Below, piece after piece: positions 16,527 to 24,271 of a stretch of DNA of 36,211 nucleotides. The notes under the pieces are model-generated. The model ran no database searches and had not been told where the DNA came from. It was given only the letters and a program-made list of their open reading frames with translations. Position 1 is the stretch's first letter. Each line of letters starts with the position of its first letter. This DNA is from JBMNTP01 sp050945795 (GTDB lineage: Bacteria > Bacillota > Clostridia > Christensenellales > MGBC116941). The translations under genes were made by a program, and so were the position numbers. The stretch is from contig JBMNTP010000020.1 in the NCBI GenBank assembly GCA_050945795.1, positions 1 to 36,211 of the forward strand, written 5' to 3'.

Positions 16527-16577
16527 TAAATAGGAATTATTATTTTATAATACTGCTTGTAATAAGGGGTGATTATT

Positions 16578-16961
16578 ATGGCGGCTAAAAATACAATACA
16601 AAGGCAGCTTCTTATAAGCGCCATGAAAAGACTGGATCATCCTACCGCGAATGAGGTATATGAGGAAATACGCAAGGATTATCCTAATATAAGCTTGGGC
16701 ACCGTTTACAGAAACCTTAACAATATGGTGGCGAACGGCGAGATGTATCGCTTGTCGATGCAGAACTCCTCGGATAGATTCGATACTGATATATGCCTGC
16801 ATTATCATATGTGCTGCGAGTCGTGCGGCAGATATGTCGATGTGCATATGGATGATAACGGGGGGCTAGAGAGCAAAGCTAAGGAGAATACCGGATGCCG
16901 CATTACAGGGCATGATATTATTTTCCGGGGCATATGCCACGATTGCGATAAGGGCGCTTGA
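16578..16961 (+). CDS. perR: Peroxide-sensing Fur-family repressor PerR
   Basis: 127 residues. A winged-helix DNA-binding domain (HPTANEVYEEIR; LGTVYRNLNNM) precedes the Fur dimerisation domain. The structural zinc site is C80-E-S-C83 and C120-H-D-C123. Lined up with Bacillus PerR, the five Fe/Mn-ligand positions are all kept: His21 (H37), Asp69 (D85), His75 (H91), His77 (H93) and Asp88 (D104). Retaining these, and not Fur or Zur ligands, supports peroxide sensing by metal-catalysed His oxidation. AAGGGG precedes the ATG at 16578; a GTG at 16569 overlaps that site. The N-terminus is some 15 residues shorter than in Bacillus. Confidence 0.85.
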   Translation: MAAKNTIQRQLLISAMKRLDHPTANEVYEEIRKDYPNISLGTVYRNLNNMVANGEMYRLSMQNSSDRFDTDICLHYHMCCESCGRYVDVHMDDNGGLESKAKENTGCRITGHDIIFRGICHDCDKGA

Positions 16962-17032
16962 TATAGTTTTTATTTGGCGACGGGAGATCTGTGTAAAAGC
17001 ATACGGGGCAGCCGGAAGTATGCATAAAAAGC

Positions 17033-17061
17033 TTGCGCGGGGTATTAAAGCATGATATAAT
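17033..17061 (+). promoter_or_regulatory. Promoter with overlapping inverted repeat
   Basis: TTGCGC (17033-17038), a 17-nt spacer, and TATAAT (17056-17061), with TG at the extended -10 position. GGGTATTA (17040-17047) and TAATACCC (17058-17065) form an inverted repeat that covers the spacer and the -10, an arrangement expected of a repressor site. Confidence 0.65.
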
Positions 17062-17164
17062 ACCCAAGACAAAAGCATATGGATTATTATCATGAATCTC
17101 TTTGAAATATTTGGAAAAGAGCGTACAGGTTTTTAATCCAAATATTATTGAGGAGGTTTTTGTT

Positions 17165-17344
17165 ATGTTTGAAGATAAGGTACTGCAGTGCCGTGATTGC
17201 GGCGTTGAGTTCGTATTCTCGGTAGGCGAACAGGAGTTTTACAAGGAAAAGGGATTTGATAACCAGCCCACACGCTGCGTAGAATGCCGTAGGCTTAAAA
17301 AGCAGCAGAGGAATCAGGAAAGATATTCCTCATACGACAGGTAA
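17165..17344 (+). CDS. Small zinc-ribbon protein
   Basis: 59 residues with two cysteine pairs, C9-R-D-C12 and C38-V-E-C41, and a basic tail (RRLKKQQRNQER). It matches the small 'probable zinc-ribbon' family widespread in Firmicutes, whose function is unknown. GAGGAGG about 8 bases before the ATG marks this start over an upstream in-frame one. Its promoter carries an operator-like palindrome and its own hairpin terminator follows, so it is a stand-alone regulated gene. A nucleic-acid or ribosome-associated role is only a guess from the basic tail. Confidence 0.88.
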   Translation: MFEDKVLQCRDCGVEFVFSVGEQEFYKEKGFDNQPTRCVECRRLKKQQRNQERYSSYDR

Positions 17345-17357
17345 TTATTTGTTGTTT

Positions 17358-17381
17358 AAGCAGGCTGTAAAGCCTGCTTTT
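17358..17381 (+). terminator. Hairpin terminator after the zinc-ribbon gene
   Basis: AAGCAGGCT (17358-17366) pairs perfectly with AGCCTGCTT (17371-17379) around GTAA. The T run is short (4), so some read-through into the helicase gene is likely. Confidence 0.75.
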
Positions 17382-17404
17382 GCATGAAATTTGGAAGGAA
17401 AGAT

Positions 17405-18559
17405 ATGACAACAAACTTTAAAGAAATGAATTTATCGCCGGAGATACTTGCCGCGCTTGAAAAGAGCGGCTTTGAAACGGCAACAACTGTGCAGGCCGAG
17501 ACAATTCCGGCCATGCGCGAATGGCGCGACGTAATAGCTAAGGCACCGACAGGCACCGGCAAGACAATCGCTTTTGCCATACCGCTGCTTGAGCATATAA
17601 ACTTTGAAAGCCAGACTGTTCAGTCTTTAATACTAAGCCCGACAAGGGAATTGGCAATACAGATTTGCGATGAGATTAAAAAGCTGGCGGAGTTTATGAA
17701 AGGCGTTAGGATAGTATCGGTATACGGCGGACAGAGCATGGACAGGCAGATTAAAGCGCTTAAAAGGCGGCCGCAGATAGTGGTGGCCACGCCGGGAAGG
17801 CTTATGGACCATATAAGGCGGCGCAATATAGACATAAGAAACGTTAACGCCGTAGTGCTTGACGAAGCGGACAGAATGCTTGATATGGGGTTTGTAAAAG
17901 ACGTTACGCGTATACTTGACCTTATGCCCAAAAAAAGGCATCTTGCGCTTATGTCGGCTACTATCTCAAGAGAGGTTATGGACATTGCCTGGATGTACCA
18001 GCGCGACGCGGTGGAGATAACCGTTCAAGGCGTTAAAGAAGACAAGCCGCAGATTGTGCAGTACAGCATTGAGGATACAAGGGACAAAGCCGGCGGCATG
18101 ATGAGCGTTATGGGAGAGAAGGGGTATAGCAGGGTAATAGTGTTCTGCAATACAAAACACGCTGTTCGCAGGCTTACGCAAAACCTCGCCTCGCGTGGCT
18201 GCGCTGCCGATTGCATACACGGCGATCTTAGGCAGAGCGCCAGAGAAAAGGTAATGGATGCGTTTAGAAAGGGCAAGCTTAATGTTTTGGTGGCGACAGA
18301 TGTCGCGGCGCGCGGCATTGACGTTGATGGTATAGAAGCTGTTTTCAACTATGATTTGCCGAATGAAAGCGAGTATTACATACACAGGATAGGCCGTACC
18401 GGAAGGGCGCAAAAAAGAGGCGCGTCTTACACATTTGTAACTGCCTTTGAAGCGCTTAAGCTTAAGGATATAGCCAAGTACACAAAGTCGAATATTATTT
18501 CGATGAGACTTGATAACAACGGCAAGCTGGTGCCGGCAAGGAAGAAGAAAGCTATATAA
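17405..18559 (+). CDS. DEAD-box ATP-dependent RNA helicase
   Basis: 384 residues, essentially the two RecA-like cores without a long C-terminal tail. The motifs occur in order: Q motif with Gln30, motif I APTGTGKT (47-54), PTRELA, TPGR, DEAD (153-156), SAT (184-186), ARGID, and HRIGRTGRAQKRG. It unwinds short RNA duplexes, for example in ribosome assembly or mRNA turnover. GGAAGG lies about 8 bases before the ATG at 17405 (MTTNFKEMNLS). The lack of a specific RNA-binding extension means the subfamily (CshA-, CshB- or RhlE-like) cannot be fixed. Confidence 0.95.
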   Translation: MTTNFKEMNLSPEILAALEKSGFETATTVQAETIPAMREWRDVIAKAPTGTGKTIAFAIPLLEHINFESQTVQSLILSPTRELAIQICDEIKKLAEFMKGVRIVSVYGGQSMDRQIKALKRRPQIVVATPGRLMDHIRRRNIDIRNVNAVVLDEADRMLDMGFVKDVTRILDLMPKKRHLALMSATISREVMDIAWMYQRDAVEITVQGVKEDKPQIVQYSIEDTRDKAGGMMSVMGEKGYSRVIVFCNTKHAVRRLTQNLASRGCAADCIHGDLRQSAREKVMDAFRKGKLNVLVATDVAARGIDVDGIEAVFNYDLPNESEYYIHRIGRTGRAQKRGASYTFVTAFEALKLKDIAKYTKSNIISMRLDNNGKLVPARKKKAI

Positions 18560-18866
18560 TCGATTTAAAGCTTTTATATGGATGAAGAAAGGTTCGGTTT
18601 CTCAATATGTGATGAAACCGAATTTTTGTTTAATTTTCGACACTTATAAACAGAATTCGAGCATTGATATGAAATTATAAAGGTTATAATGCATTAAAAA
18701 TAATGTAGATATAATGGATTATGCGACTGATTTAGGATTAAAAGGGCGTAAGAGCCATATTTATAATTGCTAAGGAACATATACGGCTTGATACCGTCAA
18801 ATTTTAGGCTGTATAAATAAAGGCGCGGCGAGGCAAATAAACCGGAGTTATAAATTAAACGGCGGT
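18560..18866. other. Gene-free AT-rich intergenic region
   Basis: After the helicase terminator no open frame of note is present. ATTATA-AAGGT-TATAAT (near 18674-18690) is an imperfect palindrome containing promoter-like TATAAT. No riboswitch or tRNA was recognised. Confidence 0.4.
18593..18630 (+). terminator. Intrinsic terminator of the helicase gene
   Basis: TTCGGTTTC (18593-18601) pairs perfectly with GAAACCGAA (18614-18622), followed by TTTTTGTTT. Confidence 0.85.
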
Positions 18867-18895
18867 TTTACAAAACGCCTATGCTGTGTTAGAAT
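18867..18895 (+). promoter_or_regulatory. Sigma-A-type promoter upstream of the gene at 18941
   Basis: TTTACA (18867-18872), a 17-nt spacer, TAGAAT (18890-18895), with TG in extended -10 position. The -35 lies inside an imperfect inverted repeat, GGCGGTTTT/AAAACGCC (18861-18879). Confidence 0.6.
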
Positions 18896-18940
18896 TATAC
18901 GGCTAGAGACGGAGAATAATACCTTGAGCGAGGTGATAGG

Positions 18941-19549
18941 ATGCCCAGAAGCGTTTTATATTTGCTAAGGTCTGTATGGTTTGTTGTAAGGACGGCGATT
19001 GTAGCGGCGGCTGTTTTGCTGGTGTCGTACTGGGCGTTTACCTATGCATTTAATGTAGCGAATATTTATATAATAATGCAAGAAGGAATGCTCACGCGGG
19101 CGGAGGTCGTTATGCAGGATGAGGACCGAGCCGAGCTTACCAAATACTTTGCGGACAGTTTTATAGATAAGGATGAGCTGCTTAGCCAAAACGCTTACAG
19201 CGGATATGTAATACGCAGCTTTAATCATGATATAGAGTTTGAATCGGTGAATACCAGCATGTTTAGCAGCAAGGGTACGGCGGTTATATACGAACGCGTT
19301 TCATCGATAGACGGGGAGAAGCCGGATAGCGCCGAGGAAGAGGGCGAAGAGGAAAAGAGCCAGCCGCCGGCATGGCAGAATACCAAGTATAAGGCGTCGC
19401 TTAGAAAGACAAACGGCATTTGGAAAATAGAGCTGCTGGAGGTTGAGGAAATACTTCCTACTCCTACACCAAAGCCGACGCCGACGCCTACGCCGGGTGG
19501 CGAGTCTACGCCTAAGCCGGCTGTAATAATTGAGACGCCGGCCGCATAA
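18941..19549 (+). CDS. Membrane-anchored protein of unknown function with Pro/Thr-rich tail
   Basis: 202 residues. One transmembrane segment (about 12-38) is followed by an extracytoplasmic domain (about 45-165) and a low-complexity tail PTPTPKPTPTPTPGG. The domain ends in ASLRKTNGIWKIELLEVEE, which resembles the last strand of NTF2-like/SnoaL-type domains; this is a fold guess. An acidic insertion (EEEGEEEKS) sits before it. I do not recognise the family. It has its own promoter and ends 62 bases before the dusB ATG, so both may share a transcript. GAGCGAGGTGATAGG provides the ribosome binding site. Confidence 0.75.
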   Translation: MPRSVLYLLRSVWFVVRTAIVAAAVLLVSYWAFTYAFNVANIYIIMQEGMLTRAEVVMQDEDRAELTKYFADSFIDKDELLSQNAYSGYVIRSFNHDIEFESVNTSMFSSKGTAVIYERVSSIDGEKPDSAEEEGEEEKSQPPAWQNTKYKASLRKTNGIWKIELLEVEEILPTPTPKPTPTPTPGGESTPKPAVIIETPAA

Positions 19550-19611
19550 AATGCGCAAGGGTGTTTATAAAGCGGAGCGGTGCTTTAGAAAGTAAAGCAG
19601 TTATAAGCGAA

Positions 19612-20598
19612 ATGAGGAACGCTTTGAATATCGGAGGATTTAATACAAACGGCCGCATTTTCCTTGCGCCTATGGCGGGGGTAACGGATGCGGCGTTCCG
19701 CGGCATATGCGCCGGCATGGGCTGCGGATTTACATATAGCGAGATGGTAAGCGCGAAGGGTCTCCATTACGGGGGCAGGAGCGGGGAATTGCTAAATACT
19801 CATCAAGCCGAGCGGCCTTGCGGCGTACAGATATTCGGCTCGGAGCCGGAAATTATGGCGGGCATCGCGAAAAAGCTGTGCGAGTTTGAGGAGTTTTCTT
19901 TAATAGATATAAATATGGGATGTCCGGCGCCGAAAATAACCGGCAATGGCGAGGGCAGCGCGCTTATGAAGGATGAAAAGCGGGCTGCCGATGTTATATC
20001 AGCAGTTGTTGAAGCTTCAAAGCTACCGGTAAGCGTTAAAATACGCAAGGGCTGGGATAATGCCAATGTTAACGCCGTGCGTTTTGCCGCTATGGCCGAG
20101 AGGTGTGGAGCGGCGGCGGTGGCTGTGCATGGCAGGACGCGTTCAGAGATGTATAGCGGCAAGGCGGACTGGGATATAATAGCCGAGGTTAAGAGGGCGC
20201 TAAGTATACCCGTTATAGGAAACGGGGATATATTTAAGCCGGAGGACGCGCTTAATATGATTGAATATACCGGCTGCGACGCGGTTATGATAGGGCGGGG
20301 AGCCAGGGGCAACCCATGGATATTTGAACAAATCGCCGCTCTTGTGCGGGGAGAGAGTTATAAGCAGCCTAAGCCGGCTGATAAGATTGCTATGGCGCTA
20401 AAGCACACGGATATGATGAGCAAGTTTAAAGGCGGGCATATAGCGTCGCTTGAGATGAGAAAGCATGCGGGATGGTACTTAAAAGGCATAGAGGGGGCAG
20501 CGAGGCTTAGAGAAGAGATAAACACGTCTAAGGGCATTGACGAGCTAAAAGCGCTGTTAGAGCGGCATATAGATTGTTTAGAGCAGAGCTTGGGATAA
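19612..20598 (+). CDS. dusB: tRNA-dihydrouridine synthase (DusB-like)
   Basis: 328 residues from the ATG at 19612. A flavin-binding TIM barrel reduces specific uridines in tRNA D-loops. Motifs: FLAPMAGVTDAAFR (17-30), DINMGCPAPKI with catalytic Cys104, VKIRKGWD, VAVHGRTRSEMYSG, GNGDIFKPEDAL and MIGRGARGNPWIF. The C-terminal helical domain is present. The start is uncertain. The TTG at 19624 has GAGGA five bases upstream and gives a normal family N-terminus; the GTG at 19561 would follow the previous gene by 11 bases. In many Firmicutes dusB precedes greA and lysS, exactly as here. Confidence 0.93.
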   Translation: MRNALNIGGFNTNGRIFLAPMAGVTDAAFRGICAGMGCGFTYSEMVSAKGLHYGGRSGELLNTHQAERPCGVQIFGSEPEIMAGIAKKLCEFEEFSLIDINMGCPAPKITGNGEGSALMKDEKRAADVISAVVEASKLPVSVKIRKGWDNANVNAVRFAAMAERCGAAAVAVHGRTRSEMYSGKADWDIIAEVKRALSIPVIGNGDIFKPEDALNMIEYTGCDAVMIGRGARGNPWIFEQIAALVRGESYKQPKPADKIAMALKHTDMMSKFKGGHIASLEMRKHAGWYLKGIEGAARLREEINTSKGIDELKALLERHIDCLEQSLG

Positions 20599-20619
20599 GG
20601 GGCGGACATGGGAAAAGAC

Positions 20620-20649
20620 TTGACATGTCTGTGCTTGGGAAATTATAAT
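20620..20649 (+). promoter_or_regulatory. Consensus promoter of greA-lysS
   Basis: TTGACA (20620-20625), an 18-nt spacer, TATAAT (20644-20649). A small leader hairpin AAAGCC/GGCTTT (20669-20685) followed by TTATTTGTTTT lies in the roughly 80-nt leader and might attenuate. Confidence 0.75.
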
Positions 20650-20735
20650 TGATTGCGTTAAAGACGCCAAAGCCCGAGCGGCTTTATTTGTTTTAATGAG
20701 AGGACGGAAGAGTCCTATTTAATGGAGGAAAAACG

Positions 20736-21212
20736 ATGAGCGAAAGGGAAGTTTTGCTGACAGCCGAAGGAGTTGCAGAACTTGAGGCGCAACTGGATTA
20801 CCTCAAGACGGTCAGAAGGCCGGAAATATCCGAGCAAATAAAGGAAGCGAGGGCGTTTGGAGACATAAGCGAAAACGCGGAATACGACGAAGCTAAAAAC
20901 GAGCAGGCCAAGATTGAAGGCGAAATAGCCAAACTGGAGAAAAAGCTTCGCACCGCCCGCATTATTGATGACAACAGCATATCGACGGATGTTGTGGGTA
21001 TAGGCTCTGTTGTAAAGCTGCTTGATGCGGAATACAACGAAGAAGTTGAATACTGCATTGTTGGCTCGGCGGAGGCTGATCCGGCGCGCAGAAAAATATC
21101 GAGCGAATCGCCGGTCGGCATGGCGCTTATGGGGGCGAGCAAGGGAGATACCGTTGATGTTATGACTCCAGGGGGGCTGTTGCAGCTTAAGATAATAGAG
21201 ATTGGCAAGTGA
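20736..21212 (+). CDS. greA: Transcription elongation factor GreA
   Basis: 158 residues, the usual length. The N-terminal antiparallel coiled coil (about 1-75) carries the tip acidic residues in ARAFGDISENAEYDEAK (Asp and Glu that reach the RNA polymerase active centre). The C-terminal FKBP-like domain ends with SPVGMALMGASKGDTVDV. GreA stimulates RNA polymerase to cleave backtracked transcripts. GGAGG lies 8 bases before the ATG. The lysS start follows 7 bases after the stop, so the two genes are coupled. Confidence 0.97.
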   Translation: MSEREVLLTAEGVAELEAQLDYLKTVRRPEISEQIKEARAFGDISENAEYDEAKNEQAKIEGEIAKLEKKLRTARIIDDNSISTDVVGIGSVVKLLDAEYNEEVEYCIVGSAEADPARRKISSESPVGMALMGASKGDTVDVMTPGGLLQLKIIEIGK

Positions 21213-21219
21213 GGTAAAA

Positions 21220-22722
21220 ATGCAGGATAATACCGTTGTTCCCGGCGATACCATGGCCGCGGACGAGCTTAATGAAATAGTAAGGATTAAAAAACAAAAG
21301 CTTTTCGAGCTGCAGCAAGCGGGCAACGACCCGTATATGCTGACAAAATTCGATAAGACACATCTGTCAAAAGATATAATTGAAGGCTATGATGAGCTTG
21401 AGGGCCAGGATGTTATAGTTGCCGGACGCATGGTTTCAAAGCGCGTTATGGGCAAGGCCAGCTTCTGCCATATACTCGATGGGGCGGGCAGGATACAGGC
21501 TTATATAAAGCGCGACGATATAGGCGAGGATGCTTACTCCGAGTTTAAGAGCTTTGATATAGGCGACATTATAGGCATAAGCGGAGAGGTTTTTAAGACA
21601 CGCTCCGAGGAAATATCGATACACGCGCGTAGCGTTAAGCTGCTGTCAAAATCACTGCAGCCGCTGCCCGAGAAGTTCCACGGCCTTAAAGACCCCGACC
21701 TTAGATACAGGCAGAGGTATGTAGACCTTATAGTTAATCCCGAGGTTAGGCGTACGTTTGAAGCGCGCTCAAAGATCATAAAGGAAATAAGAGCATGCCT
21801 TGATGAGGAGGCTTATCTTGAGGTGGAAACGCCTATATTAAACACAATATACGGCGGCGCCAACGCCCGTCCTTTTATGACGCACCACAACACGCTCGAC
21901 CTTGATATGTATTTAAGGATAGCTCCGGAGCTTTTCTTAAAGAGGCTTATAGTAGGCGGATTTGAGCGAGTTTATGAGATGGGCAGGCTTTTTAGAAACG
22001 AGGGGATGTCTGTAAAGCATAATCCCGAGTTTACAACGATAGAGCTATACGAAGCGTATGCCGATTACAACAGGATGATGGAGCTATGTGAAAGGCTGTT
22101 TGTAAGGGCTTGCATGGCGGTAAACGGCACGCTTGAGATATCTTATCAGGGACAGGATATAGACCTGACGCCGCCTTGGCAGCGCATGACTATGGCGGAT
22201 GCTGTAAAGCAGTATGCCGAAGTGGATTTCGCAGCGGCTAAGGATGATGACGAGGCCAAGCAACTGGCAAGGCAGATAGGCATAGAGGTAAAGCCGTTGT
22301 CAACGCGCGGTACGCTTTTAGCTGAGGCGTTTGACCGCTTTGTTGAGGACAAGCTAATACAGCCTACGTTTATAATCGACTATCCTGTTGAGATATCGCC
22401 GCTGGCTAAGAGGAGCCCGTCGCAGCCTTGGCTTACAGAGCGGTTTGAGGTGTTTATAACGGGCAGGGAGATGGGCAATGCTTTTAGCGAGCTTAATGAC
22501 CCCATAGACCAGCACGACAGGTTTAAAAAGCAGGTAGAGGCAAGGGCGGCTGGCGATGACGAGGCGCATGTTATGGACGAGGATTATGTGCTGGCGCTTG
22601 AGTATGGTATGCCGCCGACGGGGGGCATGGGTATAGGCATCGACCGCATGGTTATGCTGCTTACCGATTCGGCTTCTATAAGAGACGTTATACTTTTCCC
22701 GACAATGAAACCGCGCCAATAA
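21220..22722 (+). CDS. lysS: Lysyl-tRNA synthetase, class II
   Basis: 500 residues. An N-terminal OB-fold anticodon-binding domain (about 55-165, VAGRMVSKRVMGKASF) precedes a class II catalytic core: motif 1 around EVETPILNTIYGGANARPF, motif 2 FRNEGMSVKHNPEFT and motif 3 GMGIGIDRMVML. It charges tRNA-Lys. The ATG at 21220 follows GTGAGG, part of which is the greA stop region; an in-frame TTG inside greA is less likely. No T-box leader precedes it; expression depends on the greA promoter. Confidence 0.97.
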   Translation: MQDNTVVPGDTMAADELNEIVRIKKQKLFELQQAGNDPYMLTKFDKTHLSKDIIEGYDELEGQDVIVAGRMVSKRVMGKASFCHILDGAGRIQAYIKRDDIGEDAYSEFKSFDIGDIIGISGEVFKTRSEEISIHARSVKLLSKSLQPLPEKFHGLKDPDLRYRQRYVDLIVNPEVRRTFEARSKIIKEIRACLDEEAYLEVETPILNTIYGGANARPFMTHHNTLDLDMYLRIAPELFLKRLIVGGFERVYEMGRLFRNEGMSVKHNPEFTTIELYEAYADYNRMMELCERLFVRACMAVNGTLEISYQGQDIDLTPPWQRMTMADAVKQYAEVDFAAAKDDDEAKQLARQIGIEVKPLSTRGTLLAEAFDRFVEDKLIQPTFIIDYPVEISPLAKRSPSQPWLTERFEVFITGREMGNAFSELNDPIDQHDRFKKQVEARAAGDDEAHVMDEDYVLALEYGMPPTGGMGIGIDRMVMLLTDSASIRDVILFPTMKPRQ

Positions 22723-22749
22723 TGGCTTTGAAAATAAGCATAGCAAGCA

Positions 22750-22775
22750 AAAATGCCGCCCAAGCGGCATTTTTT
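22750..22775. terminator. Bidirectional terminator between lysS and degV
   Basis: AAAATGCCGC (22750-22759) pairs with GCGGCATTTT (22764-22773) around CCAA, with T residues to 22775 and A residues on the other side. It can stop both convergent transcripts. Confidence 0.88.
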
Positions 22776-22804
22776 ATATTGAGTAATTATTAAATAAGCG
22801 ATTA

Positions 22805-23683
22805 TCAATCGGCATTTTCACGGTTTTTGCCCATATAGAAAAGCGCGATGGTGCCGGGGCCGCTGTGACTGCCTATTACGGGGCCAACATAGTTGATATA
22901 TATCTTCTTGGGGTTAAAGCGCTCTTTAACCATCTGCGCCACCGCCTGTGCGTCGTTAAGCGAGTCGCCGTGAGATATAAATATGGTTTGGTTGCCGGCG
23001 TCTACAACTGTTTCTTCCATGCGGTCTACCAGCAGCTTAAGCGCCTTTTTTCTGCCCCGCACTTTTTCGCGCATTATAAGCCGTCCTTCATCGTCAACGC
23101 AAAGCACCGGCTTAACGCTGAGTATAGAGCCTACCATTGCCGCAGCTCCGGATACTCGGCCGCCACGTCTTAGAAAATGAAGGTCATCAACTGTAAACCA
23201 ATGACACAGCTTGAGCTTGTTTTCCTCCGCCCAAGCCGCTACTTCTTCGGCGCTTTTGCCGTCATCCGCCATATCCATTATATAGTTTAAAATCAGCCCT
23301 TCACCAAGAGAGGCGCAGCGCGAATCGACTATATATATTTTGCGGTCAGTATATTTTTCAAGCAGTGTTTCGCGTGCCATGCAGGCGTTGCTGTAAGTGG
23401 CACTTAGAGCTGAGGAAAAGGCAAGATAGAATACATCCTTGCCCTGCTCTAGTATGTCTGTCCAAAGGGTTACGAATCTTTCGGAATTGATGGCTGACGT
23501 TTTTGCCATATGCCCTTGACGAAGACGCGCGTAGAACGCCTGAGCAGATTCGTCGTTCATATCGTCGAAGTATTCCTTGTCGTCCATAAGGTATGACAAG
23601 CGAACAGGCACAACGCCGCGAGCCTCGAGCAGATCCACTGACATATCGCAGGTAGAGTCGGTAAACAAGACGGTATTCTTCAT
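22805..23683 (-). CDS. DegV family fatty-acid-binding protein
   Basis: 292 residues. N-terminal VLFTDSTCDMS (residues 4-14) is the DegV entry motif. KTSAINSERF, AFSSALSATYSNA (fatty-acid head-group binding Ser/Thr region), VDSRCASLGEG and the C-terminal GPVIGSHSGPGTIALFYMG follow. DegV/FakB proteins bind a fatty acid and present it to a FakA-type kinase; no fakA is visible here. AAGGAG lies 8 bases before the ATG. It is downstream of the glutaredoxin-like gene but has its own candidate promoter. Confidence 0.93.
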   Translation of the reverse strand: MKNTVLFTDSTCDMSVDLLEARGVVPVRLSYLMDDKEYFDDMNDESAQAFYARLRQGHMAKTSAINSERFVTLWTDILEQGKDVFYLAFSSALSATYSNACMARETLLEKYTDRKIYIVDSRCASLGEGLILNYIMDMADDGKSAEEVAAWAEENKLKLCHWFTVDDLHFLRRGGRVSGAAAMVGSILSVKPVLCVDDEGRLIMREKVRGRKKALKLLVDRMEETVVDAGNQTIFISHGDSLNDAQAVAQMVKERFNPKKIYINYVGPVIGSHSGPGTIALFYMGKNRENAD

Positions 23684-23733
23684 TATTATAGATCTCCTTG
23701 CAAGATGCTTTGATACTCAAAATTCTTTTGTTA

Positions 23734-23762
23734 ATTCTATTATAACTACTAAGCACTTGCAA
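23734..23762 (-). promoter_or_regulatory. Promoter of degV (minus strand)
   Basis: Read on the minus strand: TTGCAA (23762-23757), a 17-nt spacer, TAGAAT (23739-23734). Confidence 0.55.
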
Positions 23763-23769
23763 GCGTTTT

Positions 23770-24033
23770 TTAAGAATTAAGCGCGTCTTTAAAGACCCGT
23801 TCCACATCTTCTTTAGTGGCAGCGCCGGTAAAATGCATTTTGCCGTTTAAAAAATATGAGGGAACGAGGTGGTAGTTATATTTTTCGGCTGCTTCGCGAT
23901 TTTGCACTTCATCCACTATTGAAAGGGGAACGCTTTTAAACTCGGGATGCTCTGAAAAAAGCTCGTCCATATATTTGCGGGCGCGGCGGCAATAAGGGCA
24001 ATAATCGGCGGTTATCATGACAACGTCTTTCAT
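23770..24033 (-). CDS. Glutaredoxin-like thioredoxin-fold protein
   Basis: 87 residues with a thioredoxin fold: MITADYCPYCRRARKYM contains the redox motif C12-P-Y-C15 typical of glutaredoxins, the cis-Pro is in HLVPSYFLNG, and FTGAATKEDVERV resembles the glutathione-site GG region in reduced form. It probably reduces disulfides in the cytoplasm. The start is set at 24033 because AAGGAG lies 7-8 bases upstream; a longer reading would include the promoter. A sigma-A promoter lies 43-71 bases upstream. Confidence 0.88.
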   Translation of the reverse strand: MKDVVMITADYCPYCRRARKYMDELFSEHPEFKSVPLSIVDEVQNREAAEKYNYHLVPSYFLNGKMHFTGAATKEDVERVFKDALNS

Positions 24034-24075
24034 TGTGATCTCCTTAATGATTGATAAAAAATAGTCATTTGAGAT

Positions 24076-24104
24076 ATTATACAATAAACAGATTGTTTAG
24101 ACAA
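24076..24104 (-). promoter_or_regulatory. Promoter of the glutaredoxin-like gene (minus strand)
   Basis: On the minus strand: TTGTCT (24104-24099), a 17-nt spacer, TATAAT (24081-24076). Confidence 0.72.
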
Positions 24105-24133
24105 ACGGAAATATAAGTTTGGTAAAAAATAAT

Positions 24134-24174
24134 TTGCAATATTAAAGTATAAAAAATGCAGAATTGTATTGCAA
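24134..24174. promoter_or_regulatory. Inverted repeat in the divergent intergenic region
   Basis: TTGCAATA (24134-24141) and TATTGCAA (24167-24174) face each other between the divergent glutaredoxin-like and aminotransferase genes. A possible -10 (TATAAT, 24195-24200) for the plus-strand gene follows without a well-spaced -35. It may be a regulator site. Confidence 0.35.
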
Positions 24175-24271
24175 TAAATTCATTTATGCTTTAATATAAT
24201 TTAAAGTAGCGTTAGAAACAATAAATTTTGAAATATATTAGATTGTAACTTGCAAAATGGAGGTGCAACAG

